Origin: CAZJHX01 sp964545715
GTDB taxonomy: Bacteria > Myxococcota_A > UBA9042 > GCA-2863065
Length of the DNA: 51,088 nt
Direction of reading: 5' to 3'
Assembly (NCBI GenBank): GCA_964545715.1
Contig: CAZJHX010000072.1
Coordinates: 1 to 51,088 of the forward strand
This document shows, piece after piece, positions 34,671 to 43,165 of the stretch. The position numbers were made by a program, and so were the translations under genes. How positions within the stretch are numbered: the stretch's first letter is position 1; every line of letters begins with the position of its first letter. A model generated the notes under the pieces. It worked only from the letters and a program-made list of their open reading frames with translations. It made no database searches and was not told where the DNA came from.

Positions 34671-34678
34671 TGCACCGC

Positions 34679-34729
34679 TCAAGCGTGCGTGCTGGCGGTG
34701 ATCCAGCTTGGCAGTGGATAGCGATAGGG
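34679..34729 (-). pseudogene. 3' remnant of a third lipoxygenase gene
   Basis: Read on the minus strand this encodes PYRYPLPSWITASTHA and a TGA stop. It is almost the same as PYRYLLPSWITASTHA at the end of the intact lipoxygenase gene at 37689. Upstream on the minus strand (beyond about 34732) the similarity stops. Three of the five differences in the 50-bp match fall in third codon positions, as expected for a diverged paralogue rather than a fresh duplication. Confidence 0.7.
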
Positions 34730-34730
34730 T
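34681..34730. repeat. Direct repeat, left copy (pair at 37691-37740)
   Basis: 45 of 50 bases match 37691-37740 in the same orientation. The two copies flank the XRE-EIIA and permease-EIIA module, about 3 kb apart. Confidence 0.85.
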
Positions 34731-34774
34731 GACGTGCGCCCTTCCCTGCCCCACCAACCTCGTCCGAGCAGTCA

Positions 34775-34789
34775 AACGGAGAATCCGTT
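34775..34789. promoter_or_regulatory. Short inverted repeat upstream of the XRE gene
   Basis: AACGGA, GAA, TCCGTT forms a perfect 6-bp-arm palindrome about 60 bases before the XRE-EIIA start. A possible -35 box TTGACC follows at 34788-34793. It may be a second regulator site or a small hairpin. Confidence 0.4.
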
Positions 34790-34800
34790 GACCTCACGGG

Positions 34801-34829
34801 GTGTTTAGTGTTAGCTGTTCACTAAACAC
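34801..34829. promoter_or_regulatory. Operator: perfect 10-bp-arm inverted repeat before the XRE gene
   Basis: GTGTTTAGTG (34801-34810) and CACTAAACAC (34820-34829) are perfect arms around nine bases. The site ends 20 bases before the ATG, next to the ribosome site GGGGAGGG. Position and symmetry fit autoregulation by the XRE-type protein encoded just downstream. Confidence 0.75.
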
Positions 34830-34849
34830 TGGGTTCGAAAGGGGAGGGA

Positions 34850-35707
34850 ATGCATTTCGGGCAGACGTTGCGCGTGTTACGGACGACGGCCGGCATCAGC
34901 CTGCGCAGCATGGCCCGGACGGTGGGCATCTCCGCGACGTACCTGAGCCACATCGAGACAGGTAAGCTCGCGCCGCCGGCGGAAGAGAAGATCCGGCGGA
35001 TCGGCCAAGTGCTCGGCGTGCCGGACGGCTACCTCATGTCGATGACAACGCGCCTCGACTCCGTGACCACCGAATACATGGCGCGCACACCCGAGGCGGT
35101 GGAGTTCCTGCATGCGGCTGCGACCACGGGCCTGAGCGGTGCCGACTTGCTGCAGCTGGCCTCAGTGATCCAGGGTCAGCCGTTGGCGCGGCTACGCGAG
35201 TTACTTCGAGCTGCCGTCGACGAAGAGCCGCCGCACACCGCCCCGCGGCTGTACGACTACCTGGACGAGCAACACGTCTGCTTCCTGAGCCGGGTCGGCA
35301 CCCAGTCGCGGCTGTTCGACGTGGTCGCCGAGCGTATTGTCGCCGACCTGCCAGGAGTCCCGGCGGCCACCGTCGCCGCTCGGCTGCACGCTCGCGAATC
35401 TGATGCATGCACCGGAATCGGTTGTGGGGTCGCGGTGCCGCACGCGACGCTTCCAGAGTTGAAGTGCACCGCCATGCTGCTGGCCATTCTCCCCGACGGG
35501 GTGGACTACCACGCCATCGACGGCGAGCCAGTGACGCTGTGCTTCGTGTTCGTCGGCGGAAGCTCGGACAACCGAGAACACCTCGGGCTTCTAGCCCGAA
35601 CGGCGCGCCTTTGCAGCCATGACGAGTTCCGTGCAGGCATATTGAAGACGCGCACACCCGCCGCGGCGCTGGCGTATATTCGCGAGACTTCGGGTCGCAT
35701 TGGGTAG
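34850..35707 (+). CDS. XRE-type regulator fused to a PTS EIIA(Ntr/Fru)-like domain
   Basis: A 285-residue cytoplasmic protein. Residues 1-62 are a helix-turn-helix of the XRE/Cro type (LRVLRTTAGISLRSMARTVGISATYLSHIETGKLAPP). A helical linker follows. Residues about 140-283 resemble EIIA of the nitrogen or fructose PTS: the active-site-type GCGVAVPHATLPEL (H198 where EIIA is phosphorylated), then YHAIDGEPVTLCFVFVGGSSDNREHLGLLARTARLC. It could sense PTS phosphorylation or bind a ligand and switch DNA binding. A strong ribosome site (GGGGAGGG) and the operator at 34801-34829 precede it. The permease gene overlaps its end by 8 bases, and that permease carries the same kind of EIIA domain. Confidence 0.82.
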   Translation: MHFGQTLRVLRTTAGISLRSMARTVGISATYLSHIETGKLAPPAEEKIRRIGQVLGVPDGYLMSMTTRLDSVTTEYMARTPEAVEFLHAAATTGLSGADLLQLASVIQGQPLARLRELLRAAVDEEPPHTAPRLYDYLDEQHVCFLSRVGTQSRLFDVVAERIVADLPGVPAATVAARLHARESDACTGIGCGVAVPHATLPELKCTAMLLAILPDGVDYHAIDGEPVTLCFVFVGGSSDNREHLGLLARTARLCSHDEFRAGILKTRTPAAALAYIRETSGRIG

Positions 35708-37628
35708 TCGCACCGAGCAGGGATCGGTGGCGCTGCAGAAGCGTCTCGGCACCACCGAGGTGTTTGCGATCAGCGTAGGCGCGATGATCAGCTCCGGCGT
35801 GTTCATCCTGCCGGGGCTGGCTTACGCCATGAGCGGTCCCAGCATGATCCTCGCGTATCTTCTCGCCGGCCTGTTCGCCGTTCCCGCGCTGATGTCGAAA
35901 ATCGAGCTGGCCACGGCGATGCCCAAGGCCGGCGGCGTCTATTTCTACATCGACCGCAGCATGGGGGCTGCCATGGGGACGGTCGGCGGCCTGGCCGGCT
36001 GGTTTTCACTGAGCTTCAAGAGCGCGTTCGCGCTGGTCGGGATCGGCGCATTCGCGCCACTGCTCTTCCCCGGCCTCGGGGAGATGGAGGTGCGCCTGAT
36101 CGCCGCAGGCTTCTGCGTGCTTTTCACGGTGGTCAACCTCCTCGGGGTGAGCCACGCCGGCCGCTCGCAGGTGTACATGGTCGCCGGGCTGCTGGTGATC
36201 CTCGGGGTGTACGTCGCCGCCGGGATTGGCCAACCGCGGGCCGCTAACTACATGCCGTTCCTCTCTGACGGCGTGGGCGGTCTGTTCGCGACCGTCGGCC
36301 TGGTGTTCGTGGCCTTCGGCGGCCTGACCAAGGCGGCCAGTGTGGCCGAAGAGGTGAAAGATCCGGGGCGCACCCTGCCGCTGGGCATGTTCCTCGCGTT
36401 TGGCGTGGTCCTGGTGCTGTACGTGTTGACGACGTTCGTGACCGTTGGAGTCGTCCAGGGTGCAGAGCTGGCCAAGACGCTAACCCCGATGAACCTCGGC
36501 GCCGATGTCACGTTTGGTACGACCGGGGTCGTGATAATCACGATCGGAGCGATCCTCGCGTTCGTGTCCACGGCGAACGCCGGCATCCTGGCGGCGTCGC
36601 GCATTCCACTCGCCATGAGTCGCGACGGCCTGTTGCCCGAGACCTTCGAAGAGGTCGACCCGCGACGCGGCACGCCCGTGGCCGGCGTGCTCGTCACCGG
36701 TGGGTTCATGGTCGCCGTCATCCTGCTGCTCGACCTCGAGTCCCTCGTCAAGACGGCCTCGACGCTCAAGCTCCTGCTCTTCATCCTGGTCAACGTCGCC
36801 GTCATCCTCATGCGTGAGAGCGGCGTCCAGAGCTACCGCCCTGCGTACAAGGGGAGCCTGTATCCGTGGCTGCAGATCGGCGGCATCGTCGTTTACCTCG
36901 CGCTGATCACCATGATGGGGACGCTCCCGGTGTTGCTGTCGCTCGCCTTCGTAGTCCTGAGCGTCCTCTGGTACGCGCTCTATGGGCGCGCCAATGAGCA
37001 GGCCCGTGATTCCGCCGTGATCTACATCGTTAAGCGCATCGCCGGGCGCGCATTCTCCGGCAAGACGCTGGGTACGGAGCTGCGCGAGATCCTCCAGGAG
37101 CGCGACGGCATCCACGAGGACCGGTTCGACCGCCTGGTGGCGGCATGCCCCATCCTCGAGATCGATGGCAAGCCCACCCTGGAAGAGTTTCTGAGTCAAG
37201 CCGCTGAGGAGCTCGCGCCCGCCGTCGGGCTGACCGCCGACGGTCTCGCGCGGCGCCTCATCGAGGCCGAGCGCGCAAGCTCGACGGCGATCGATGCGCA
37301 CCTGGCCATCCCGCACGTCCGGGTGGATGGCAACCCGAGGCTCGCGCTCCCGCACGCCCACTTGGAAGGCGTGGGTGGCTTTCACCTACTGGTGGCGCGC
37401 TGCAAAGCAGGCGTGGAGTTCTCGGCCATGGCGACGGACGTGCAGGCCATGTTCGTCATGGTTGGCGGCGCCGACCAACGCCAGTTCCACCTGCGCGCCC
37501 TGGCGGCGATCGCGCAGACCGCCCAACAGCCGGACTTTCGCGACCGCTGGCGCCAGGCGGCCGCGGTGGAAGACCTGCGAGACTTGCTTTTGCTGTCGAC
37601 CCGCGAGCGCGTTGTTGAGCCTGACTGA
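35700..37628 (+). CDS. APC-superfamily amino acid permease with C-terminal EIIA-like domain
   Basis: A 642-residue inner-membrane protein. Residues about 15-430 have around 12 hydrophobic helices. The APC motif GAMISSGVFILPGLAYAMSGPS is in helix 1, and the AFGGLTKAASVAEEVKDPGRTLP block, typical of amino acid/polyamine transporters, is also present. After a soluble linker the C-terminal 180 residues form an EIIA(Ntr)-like domain with HLAIPHVRVDG (H539), a second LALPHAHLEG, and FHLRALAAIAQTAQ. Permeases with a fused EIIA domain are known but not common. The listed TTG start overlaps the upstream gene; GTG at 35727 is a possible alternative. It is co-transcribed with the XRE-EIIA regulator. The amino acid is unknown. 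Confidence 0.85.
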   Translation: MGSRTEQGSVALQKRLGTTEVFAISVGAMISSGVFILPGLAYAMSGPSMILAYLLAGLFAVPALMSKIELATAMPKAGGVYFYIDRSMGAAMGTVGGLAGWFSLSFKSAFALVGIGAFAPLLFPGLGEMEVRLIAAGFCVLFTVVNLLGVSHAGRSQVYMVAGLLVILGVYVAAGIGQPRAANYMPFLSDGVGGLFATVGLVFVAFGGLTKAASVAEEVKDPGRTLPLGMFLAFGVVLVLYVLTTFVTVGVVQGAELAKTLTPMNLGADVTFGTTGVVIITIGAILAFVSTANAGILAASRIPLAMSRDGLLPETFEEVDPRRGTPVAGVLVTGGFMVAVILLLDLESLVKTASTLKLLLFILVNVAVILMRESGVQSYRPAYKGSLYPWLQIGGIVVYLALITMMGTLPVLLSLAFVVLSVLWYALYGRANEQARDSAVIYIVKRIAGRAFSGKTLGTELREILQERDGIHEDRFDRLVAACPILEIDGKPTLEEFLSQAAEELAPAVGLTADGLARRLIEAERASSTAIDAHLAIPHVRVDGNPRLALPHAHLEGVGGFHLLVARCKAGVEFSAMATDVQAMFVMVGGADQRQFHLRALAAIAQTAQQPDFRDRWRQAAAVEDLRDLLLLSTRERVVEPD

Positions 37629-37688
37629 CCTTCACCCGTTTTCGCAAACCGTATTCTCAGGCTGTCTGCGCAATCGCCGGTTTACCAA

Positions 37689-39470
37689 CTAAGCGTGCGT
37701 GCTGGCGGTGATCCAGCTCGGCAGCAGATAGCGATACGGCACGGGTCGGCCGCCGTTGCGCTGGCCCATGGTCTCGGCAGCCAGCAGCAGCTGCTTGTTG
37801 AACGCCGCCAGCAGCGGAGTCACGCGATCGTCGCCGAAGTGCCCGCCGGCGTACTCGCCCAGCTTGTTCATGCGGATGTCGGTCGCCTGCGGCAGGTTGT
37901 AGGCATCATTGGCCACCGACAGCGGGGGCATCATGAACAGCAGATCCGCCTCGGTCGCCTCGCTTTTTGCATCCGGACCGGGCCCGTAGAGGGCCGACGG
38001 GGCGTTGGGCGCGTATCCCAGATAGTCGCCGGCGCTGTAGTTGAGCGCGGCGTGGTACGCCGAGGCCCGGTAGATGATCGACGCGGCCGCATCCACGAGC
38101 GCGTCCACCGTGGTCAGCTGCGGGACGCCGTCGATGTGTCCGCCGTCGGCGGCGCCGAGAGTCTCCATGAACTCGCTCAGCTCAGCGTCCCCGGCCACAT
38201 CGGCGTCGCTGGTGTAGTACAGCCGCAGATAGCCGTCGACCCACGCCCGCACCGCATCCCAGATGAGCGTGCCGTCGTCGCGGAAGGGGTAGTCCGGCAG
38301 CGCCTCGGTGTCGCTCACGCCGCGCTCTGCAAAGTCGGAGACCGGGTTCAAGGAGGCGAACGACAGCGCCTTCATGCCACGGTTCATCAGGTCCAGCGTG
38401 GCCTCCAGCGTGCCGCCTTGCAGCGTCTCTGCGTACCCGCCCGGGTTCAAGATGGTGCTCTTCATCGTGTCGTTGGCCGCCAGCGTGAACTGGCAGTGCG
38501 GTGACAGCAGGCGGAAGAGCGGGTGCTGCTCGGACAGCTCGCGGTACAAGCTGAGCGTGATCGACTCCATGACGCAGTGCGACCAGGTCCAGTGGGCCAC
38601 CACCGTCTGATACGTCGCGTCGGCCGACTGCACTACGGTCTTGGCCTGCTGCCAGCGCATGCCGTCGGCCGGCGTGAAGATGGGCGTCTGCGGGCCGGGA
38701 GCCTGCCCGCACTGAATCGCGATGGGCACAAACGCGTACTTGGCGGCGCCGGGCGACCACGCAAACGCGGCGATCGGCGCACAGGTGCGCTTGGGGAACG
38801 GGCCGGACTGCCCGGCCGTGTAGCCGTCCAGGATGGCGTAGTCGGCCAGGTACAGGCGACCCGTAGCCAGCGCCGCAGCCAGCGTGTCCGAGCTGCCCGT
38901 GGCCCGCGCGTACTGCGCCTCGGTCAGCGGAAAGTTGTCGGGCAGCGCGGTCGCACGCTTCACCGCGACGGGGCCGCCCCCGCCAAGCCGCTGATAGGCA
39001 AAGAACCAGTCTTCACGCCACCAGGCGCTGGCCCAGCTGGGGATGGTGTTGCCGTACACGTTCATGTACTCGGCAAACGACGTGGGACGCGTCAGGGGCA
39101 CCGTGCCGTAGACCTTCTCGCGCGCGCTGACCAGGGCGCCCTCGACGGTCTCCGCGATGGCATCCAGGTGCGCGTACAAGGCGCCCAGCAGCCCTTTTTG
39201 GCTGGTCTCCACAGGCGCGGCCTGCTGCGCGGTCGCCCAGGCGTCGCGTGCAGCGTTGTTGCGCCACAAGGCGGTCTTCAGCTCTGCGATCCTGGTCAGA
39301 TACGCCGGGCTGTAGTTCTCCAGTAGCGGCAGCGACGCGGACAACACGATGCCGTGGTACCCGTCGTCAAACACATAGCTGTTGCGCTGCTTGGCGATCG
39401 CGCTCTGGCGCCGCGCGGGATTCGGGTCGTTTTGCGGCAGGGTCGGCGGTTTGCCTCCAAACAATGACAT
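37689..39470 (-). CDS. Lipoxygenase-like protein lacking the C-terminal Ile ligand
   Basis: A 593-residue soluble protein of the lipoxygenase family, which adds O2 to polyunsaturated fatty acids at a non-haem iron. Iron-ligand motifs are HWTWSH (H293, H298, the HX4H pair), then HAALN (H473, N477). EQHPLFRLLSPHCQFTLAAND is the family signature between them. Classical lipoxygenases end in Ile, whose carboxylate binds iron; this one ends THA. Either the terminal Ala carboxylate serves, or activity is changed. AGGAG before the ATG overlaps the stop region of the upstream paralogue, 10 bp away, so the two form an operon. No signal peptide is seen. Confidence 0.87.
   Translation of the reverse strand: MSLFGGKPPTLPQNDPNPARRQSAIAKQRNSYVFDDGYHGIVLSASLPLLENYSPAYLTRIAELKTALWRNNAARDAWATAQQAAPVETSQKGLLGALYAHLDAIAETVEGALVSAREKVYGTVPLTRPTSFAEYMNVYGNTIPSWASAWWREDWFFAYQRLGGGGPVAVKRATALPDNFPLTEAQYARATGSSDTLAAALATGRLYLADYAILDGYTAGQSGPFPKRTCAPIAAFAWSPGAAKYAFVPIAIQCGQAPGPQTPIFTPADGMRWQQAKTVVQSADATYQTVVAHWTWSHCVMESITLSLYRELSEQHPLFRLLSPHCQFTLAANDTMKSTILNPGGYAETLQGGTLEATLDLMNRGMKALSFASLNPVSDFAERGVSDTEALPDYPFRDDGTLIWDAVRAWVDGYLRLYYTSDADVAGDAELSEFMETLGAADGGHIDGVPQLTTVDALVDAAASIIYRASAYHAALNYSAGDYLGYAPNAPSALYGPGPDAKSEATEADLLFMMPPLSVANDAYNLPQATDIRMNKLGEYAGGHFGDDRVTPLLAAFNKQLLLAAETMGQRNGGRPVPYRYLLPSWITASTHA
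37691..37740. repeat. Direct repeat, right copy (pair at 34681-34730)
   Basis: This is the last 50 bp of the intact lipoxygenase gene at 37689-39470, repeated in direct orientation at 34681-34730 with five mismatches. Confidence 0.85.
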
Positions 39471-39480
39471 GCCGAAACTC

Positions 39481-41223
39481 CTAGATATGGATGCTGTTGG
39501 GGATCGTGGACGGGATCAAAAACGGATAGGGCAACAGACGGCTCTTCTCGCGCTCGTCAATCGTCTCTTCGATCTCGGCCAGGTCGTTTTGAAACACGGT
39601 GACCAGCATGGCCACGCGCGGGTCCTTGAAGTGCAGCGGCGGGTACTTGCCCAGGATGTTGTCGCGCAGGTTGGACAGCTGCCAGACGGCATCGGCCGCC
39701 AGCACGTTCATATCCCACGGGGGCATCAGCGCCAGGTACTCGGCCTCGTCGGTGGCCGGCGGTCCCCACCCTGCGCCGGGCATGTTGGGGGCCCAGCCCA
39801 TGAACGGGAACTGCGCAAAGTTGACCGCGGAGTGCTGGCAGCTGCCGATGAAGACGCAGGTAGCGATGAACTCGATGAGCTCCGGCACAGTGTTCACCGG
39901 ATGCACGTCGGTGAGACGTCCGCCGTCTTTGGAGCCGATCTCGGTCATGAACGCACGCAGCTCCGTGTCGTTGACCACGTCCGCGTCCGACTCGTAGTAC
40001 AGCTCTACATAGTCGGAGACAAAGTCGAAGATCGCCGGCCAGACCAGCAGCGCGTCGTCGCGATACGGATAGACGGGCAGCGCGTCCGTGTCGGCCAGCC
40101 CGCGGGCCGCGAGCGCCTTGACGGGCGCGGCGTCCATCAGCTTGAAGCTGTTCATGCCGATCTTCAGCGCGGCCAACGTGGTCTCGACGAAGCAGCCCAT
40201 AATCCGCTCGACCAGGCCGTTCATGGCCACCAGGTTCTTCTTGGCGGTGTCGTTGATGATCAGCGTCATCGCGGTATGCGGCGCCAGAAGCACCTTCAGC
40301 GGGTGCTCGCTGGCCAGCTGGCGGTGCATCGCCAGGCAGACCGAGTTCATGACCAGGTGTGTGCGCCCCAGGTGCTCGATCGCCTCGTGAAAGTTGGCGT
40401 CCGCGACCTGCACAAAGTGGCACGCCGTCTTCCACGGCCAGCCGTCCGCGGGCGTGAGGACCGGCGTGTCCGGACCGGGCTTGGGCCCGAGCTGAATCGC
40501 CACCGCGCGAAACTTGCCGCCCGACTGGGCAAACAAGGCATAGGGTCCGCGCAAGGTCTTCTGCCTGCCCTCGTCCTGGCCCGGATAGACGCTGTCCAGC
40601 AGCGTGTAGTCGGCCAGAAACAGGCGCCCTTCGGCGGCCGCGGCGGCCAGCGTGTCGCCGTTGCCGACCGCCCGGCTGTAGTGCGCCTCGGTGACCGGAA
40701 ACGCATCCGGCAGCCGCGATACACAGTTGATCACCATCGGATTGGCGCCCGCGATGCGCTGCCAGGCAAAGACCTCGTCGGCCTTCTCGGGTTGCGCCAC
40801 CAGCAGATCCACGATGGGCGGTCGCGGCGTGAGCGCGAAATACTTCAGCGACTCTTCCATCGTTGTCGGCTTGTGGTTGGGAAAGTACGAGGAGCCGTTC
40901 TCCGCGGCGTCGAACATCCGCTTGTGCAGGTTGTGCGGCGTCAGCGTCTTCAGCGCTGCGGTAAACGCCCTGGCCATCTCGCTGTGGGCGTCCTTTTCGA
41001 GCGAGTCCAGGTCGATCGCCGCCTGATTGGCCATCAGCCGGGCGTTGAGCTCGCCCACCTTGGCCACGTACGGCGGCGTAAACTCGTCGCGTAGCGGCAC
41101 ATTCTTGGCCACGGCCACCCCAGGCGGCCACGTGTAGTCGTACTCATAATCGCGCCGCGAGGCCTCCAGCTGCGCCTTGCGCGCGGCAGGATCCTTAGCG
41201 GACTGCGGCAGTGACACGCTCAT
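39481..41223 (-). CDS. Lipoxygenase
   Basis: A 580-residue paralogue of the downstream gene. Iron ligands are HLGRTH (H284, H289), HSAVN (H464, N468) and the canonical C-terminal Ile580 in STIPNSIHI. The block LASEHPLKVLLAPHTAMTLIINDTAKKNL is typical of the family, as is RLLPYPFLIPS near the end. All five ligands are present, so activity on a polyunsaturated fatty acid is likely; regiochemistry is not predictable. ATG at 41223 is chosen because GGGAGTAGGG lies just upstream; the frame is also open to a TTG four codons earlier. It is first in a two-gene lipoxygenase operon and divergent from the DUF4272-like gene. Confidence 0.92.
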   Translation of the reverse strand: MSVSLPQSAKDPAARKAQLEASRRDYEYDYTWPPGVAVAKNVPLRDEFTPPYVAKVGELNARLMANQAAIDLDSLEKDAHSEMARAFTAALKTLTPHNLHKRMFDAAENGSSYFPNHKPTTMEESLKYFALTPRPPIVDLLVAQPEKADEVFAWQRIAGANPMVINCVSRLPDAFPVTEAHYSRAVGNGDTLAAAAAEGRLFLADYTLLDSVYPGQDEGRQKTLRGPYALFAQSGGKFRAVAIQLGPKPGPDTPVLTPADGWPWKTACHFVQVADANFHEAIEHLGRTHLVMNSVCLAMHRQLASEHPLKVLLAPHTAMTLIINDTAKKNLVAMNGLVERIMGCFVETTLAALKIGMNSFKLMDAAPVKALAARGLADTDALPVYPYRDDALLVWPAIFDFVSDYVELYYESDADVVNDTELRAFMTEIGSKDGGRLTDVHPVNTVPELIEFIATCVFIGSCQHSAVNFAQFPFMGWAPNMPGAGWGPPATDEAEYLALMPPWDMNVLAADAVWQLSNLRDNILGKYPPLHFKDPRVAMLVTVFQNDLAEIEETIDEREKSRLLPYPFLIPSTIPNSIHI

Positions 41224-41337
41224 CCCTACTCCCAAACTTCAAGATTGTGAACGGCCATTATGCATCAACTCGTGGGCCCGCGCACGCGGCCGAGAGCGCG
41301 TGACACAAACGGCCCACCGGGCTACTGTGCAGGCGTC

Positions 41338-41895
41338 ATGAGACCGGACTCGCTACAGGTCGCAAAGCGGCTGATCGTCCTGAAATACGTGGTGGCGCAC
41401 GCGCTGACGGCGCCGCCTCGGGACGTGGTGGACGCGCTGCGCGCCAAGTGGGGTCAGGCCGAGATCGACCGCTTTCTGGACGAGTGCCGGCGCCGGCGTG
41501 ATGCGTTCTGGGAGCCGCTGAAAGACCTGCGCTTGTGGGTGGAGTTGACCGACGACGAGCGCGCCTTCGCGGACACGACCATCGCGACGATGACCGAGGC
41601 GCAGCAAACCGCGGCGGCCGCCCTGATCGAGGCGGTTCAGGTGCACCTGTGGGCGCTGGGCGCCGTGGATGAGCTGCCGACCATCGGTATCGCGGCCGAA
41701 CCGTCATTGCTCAGAAGCGTTCCGGGCCGAGCACCGCACGTCGCGCGTTTTGTCACGGACGCCAGACTACGCACCCCCGATGCGATCGACGCCATGCGGC
41801 ACCGTACCGAGGTCGAAGCCCGCTCCAGCCAGGATCCGACCACGGCGGAGCGCCTGCGCGCGTTGAATTGGCTGTGCGGCGTAGAAAACGCGTAG
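41338..41895 (+). CDS. DUF4272-like protein
   Basis: A 185-residue cytoplasmic protein resembling the DUF4272 family: SLQVAKRLIVLKYVVAHAL at the start, LTDDERAFADTT in the middle, then EAVQVHLWALGAVDELP, where the WALG block is the family hallmark, and a C-terminal LNWLCG. The function of the family is unknown. ATG at 41338 opens directly into the conserved block, although the frame is open from 41260. It is divergent from the lipoxygenase operon. Confidence 0.65.
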   Translation: MRPDSLQVAKRLIVLKYVVAHALTAPPRDVVDALRAKWGQAEIDRFLDECRRRRDAFWEPLKDLRLWVELTDDERAFADTTIATMTEAQQTAAAALIEAVQVHLWALGAVDELPTIGIAAEPSLLRSVPGRAPHVARFVTDARLRTPDAIDAMRHRTEVEARSSQDPTTAERLRALNWLCGVENA

Positions 41896-41960
41896 GCCGC
41901 GTGTGAGGTTTCTGCGCCACATCAATAGCCGGATCCCGGTTGTTGCCATATGGTGGGGAG

Positions 41961-42494
41961 ATGCCAGACGAATCGAACAAGGGCCTGCGCCGCCATCTCT
42001 CCGTGATCGATGGGGGCGAGCCGAAAAAAAAGGCCAGCGATTCCCGTCGCCGCCACGCCGCGGAGGCGATCCGCCACGCGTTTGAGCTGGAGGCGGCCGC
42101 GACCGCGTTCTACCGCGACTGCGCCAAGCAGACAGCGGACCCCAAGCTGGCTGACATGTTTGACCGACTGGCCCATATGGAAGAGGGCCATGGGCGACGC
42201 CTGTTCTGGAAATACGGCCTGAAACCCCAGTCGCTGCCGCCCAGCGAGCCCGCGCTGGCGGGCCTGGCGCTGTTTCGCGATCACACGCTGCCGACAGACG
42301 GCGAGGCGCTGCTGGAGCTGGCCATCGAGCTGGAGCGCTTTGGCGAGGCCTTTCTGGCGGAGCAGCGCGAGAACTTTGCGGTGGACTCCCCGCAGTGGAA
42401 GCTCTTTACTGAGCTGGAAGCTGAGGAGCGCGAGCACGCCGAGCACCTGGAGCGCGAGCTGAAACGCTATCGCGCACGCAACGAATCCCCCTGA
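41961..42494 (+). CDS. Rubrerythrin-like ferritin-fold protein
   Basis: A 177-residue protein with a four-helix ferritin-like core (about residues 30-170). Di-iron ligands are visible as FELE in helix A, MEEGHGRR (ExxH) in helix B, LELAIELERFGEAF in helix C and LEAEEREHAEHLE (ExxH) in helix D, the rubrerythrin pattern. No C-terminal rubredoxin domain is present. Such proteins act as peroxidases or oxygen sensors. ATG at 41961 follows GGGGAG. It converges with the lipoprotein gene at 42498, with only 3 bases between the two. Confidence 0.87.
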   Translation: MPDESNKGLRRHLSVIDGGEPKKKASDSRRRHAAEAIRHAFELEAAATAFYRDCAKQTADPKLADMFDRLAHMEEGHGRRLFWKYGLKPQSLPPSEPALAGLALFRDHTLPTDGEALLELAIELERFGEAFLAEQRENFAVDSPQWKLFTELEAEEREHAEHLERELKRYRARNESP

Positions 42495-42497
42495 GCG

Positions 42498-43076
42498 TCA
42501 TCCCAGCTCGGTGAAGAACAGGCTGACCGAGCTGGAGGCGAACTTGCCCTCCTTGTCGGTGACGGTGCACTCCAGGAGCACGCCGGACCCGACCAGATGC
42601 TGAACGTCCGCCATGCCGTGCGCGCCGGCGATGGCGATAGGCAGCACGGCATACTCGAAGTGCCCGTCCACCAGCAGATTGAAGGTCACGGCGACGTGCG
42701 TGCGGCCCAGCCTGTCGCCGTCGAGCGTGTCCAGTGAGCAGCGAACAGCCGCCCGCATCCCCAGGCCGCCCGTCCGCAGGGCCGGCATCACCCACGCGCC
42801 GGTTTGCGGCTCGCCCAGGGGCAGATCGTCCCCGTCCGCCAGCGGCTCGTACAGCTGCTCGGAGTAGAAGCCCAGCTCCAGCGTGGGCTCGCCGCCAAGC
42901 GGCGTGATGATGCTGGACTCAGAGATGCGCACGGGCGGGTCAAAGTAACACTGCGCCTGCGAGTCGACGCTCAGCAGGACGACCGGGTTATCGCACGGGT
43001 ATTCCGCGCCGCAGGCGGCCACGCAGCACAGCGCAGCGACCACCGACAAGCGGCCCAAAAGGGTGGTCGCGGTCAT
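42498..43076 (-). CDS. Lipoprotein of unknown function
   Basis: A 192-residue lipoprotein: signal peptide MTATTLLGRLSVVAALCCVA and a lipobox VAAC. The mature part has several Cys (YPCDN, AQCYF, VRCSL, LECTV) and regular beta-strand patterns, probably an all-beta fold with disulphides. There is no motif that names a family. GGGAGAG precedes the ATG. It is divergent from the secreted protein at 43166 across about 90 bp. Confidence 0.72.
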   Translation of the reverse strand: MTATTLLGRLSVVAALCCVAACGAEYPCDNPVVLLSVDSQAQCYFDPPVRISESSIITPLGGEPTLELGFYSEQLYEPLADGDDLPLGEPQTGAWVMPALRTGGLGMRAAVRCSLDTLDGDRLGRTHVAVTFNLLVDGHFEYAVLPIAIAGAHGMADVQHLVGSGVLLECTVTDKEGKFASSSVSLFFTELG

Positions 43077-43165
43077 GTCTCTCCCTCAAACGTCCCAGCA
43101 CCGATTATGCACGCTGCAGCAGCGCGCCGGCCGCGTTTTTCAGCTGTGTCGTGTACAAATGACGC

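Noticed and set aside
34681..37740. An integrative mobile element with att sites
   Set aside because: The direct repeats and gene 3' end are suggestive, but no integrase, transposase or relaxase lies between them, and the mismatches keep the reading frame as in an old paralogue.
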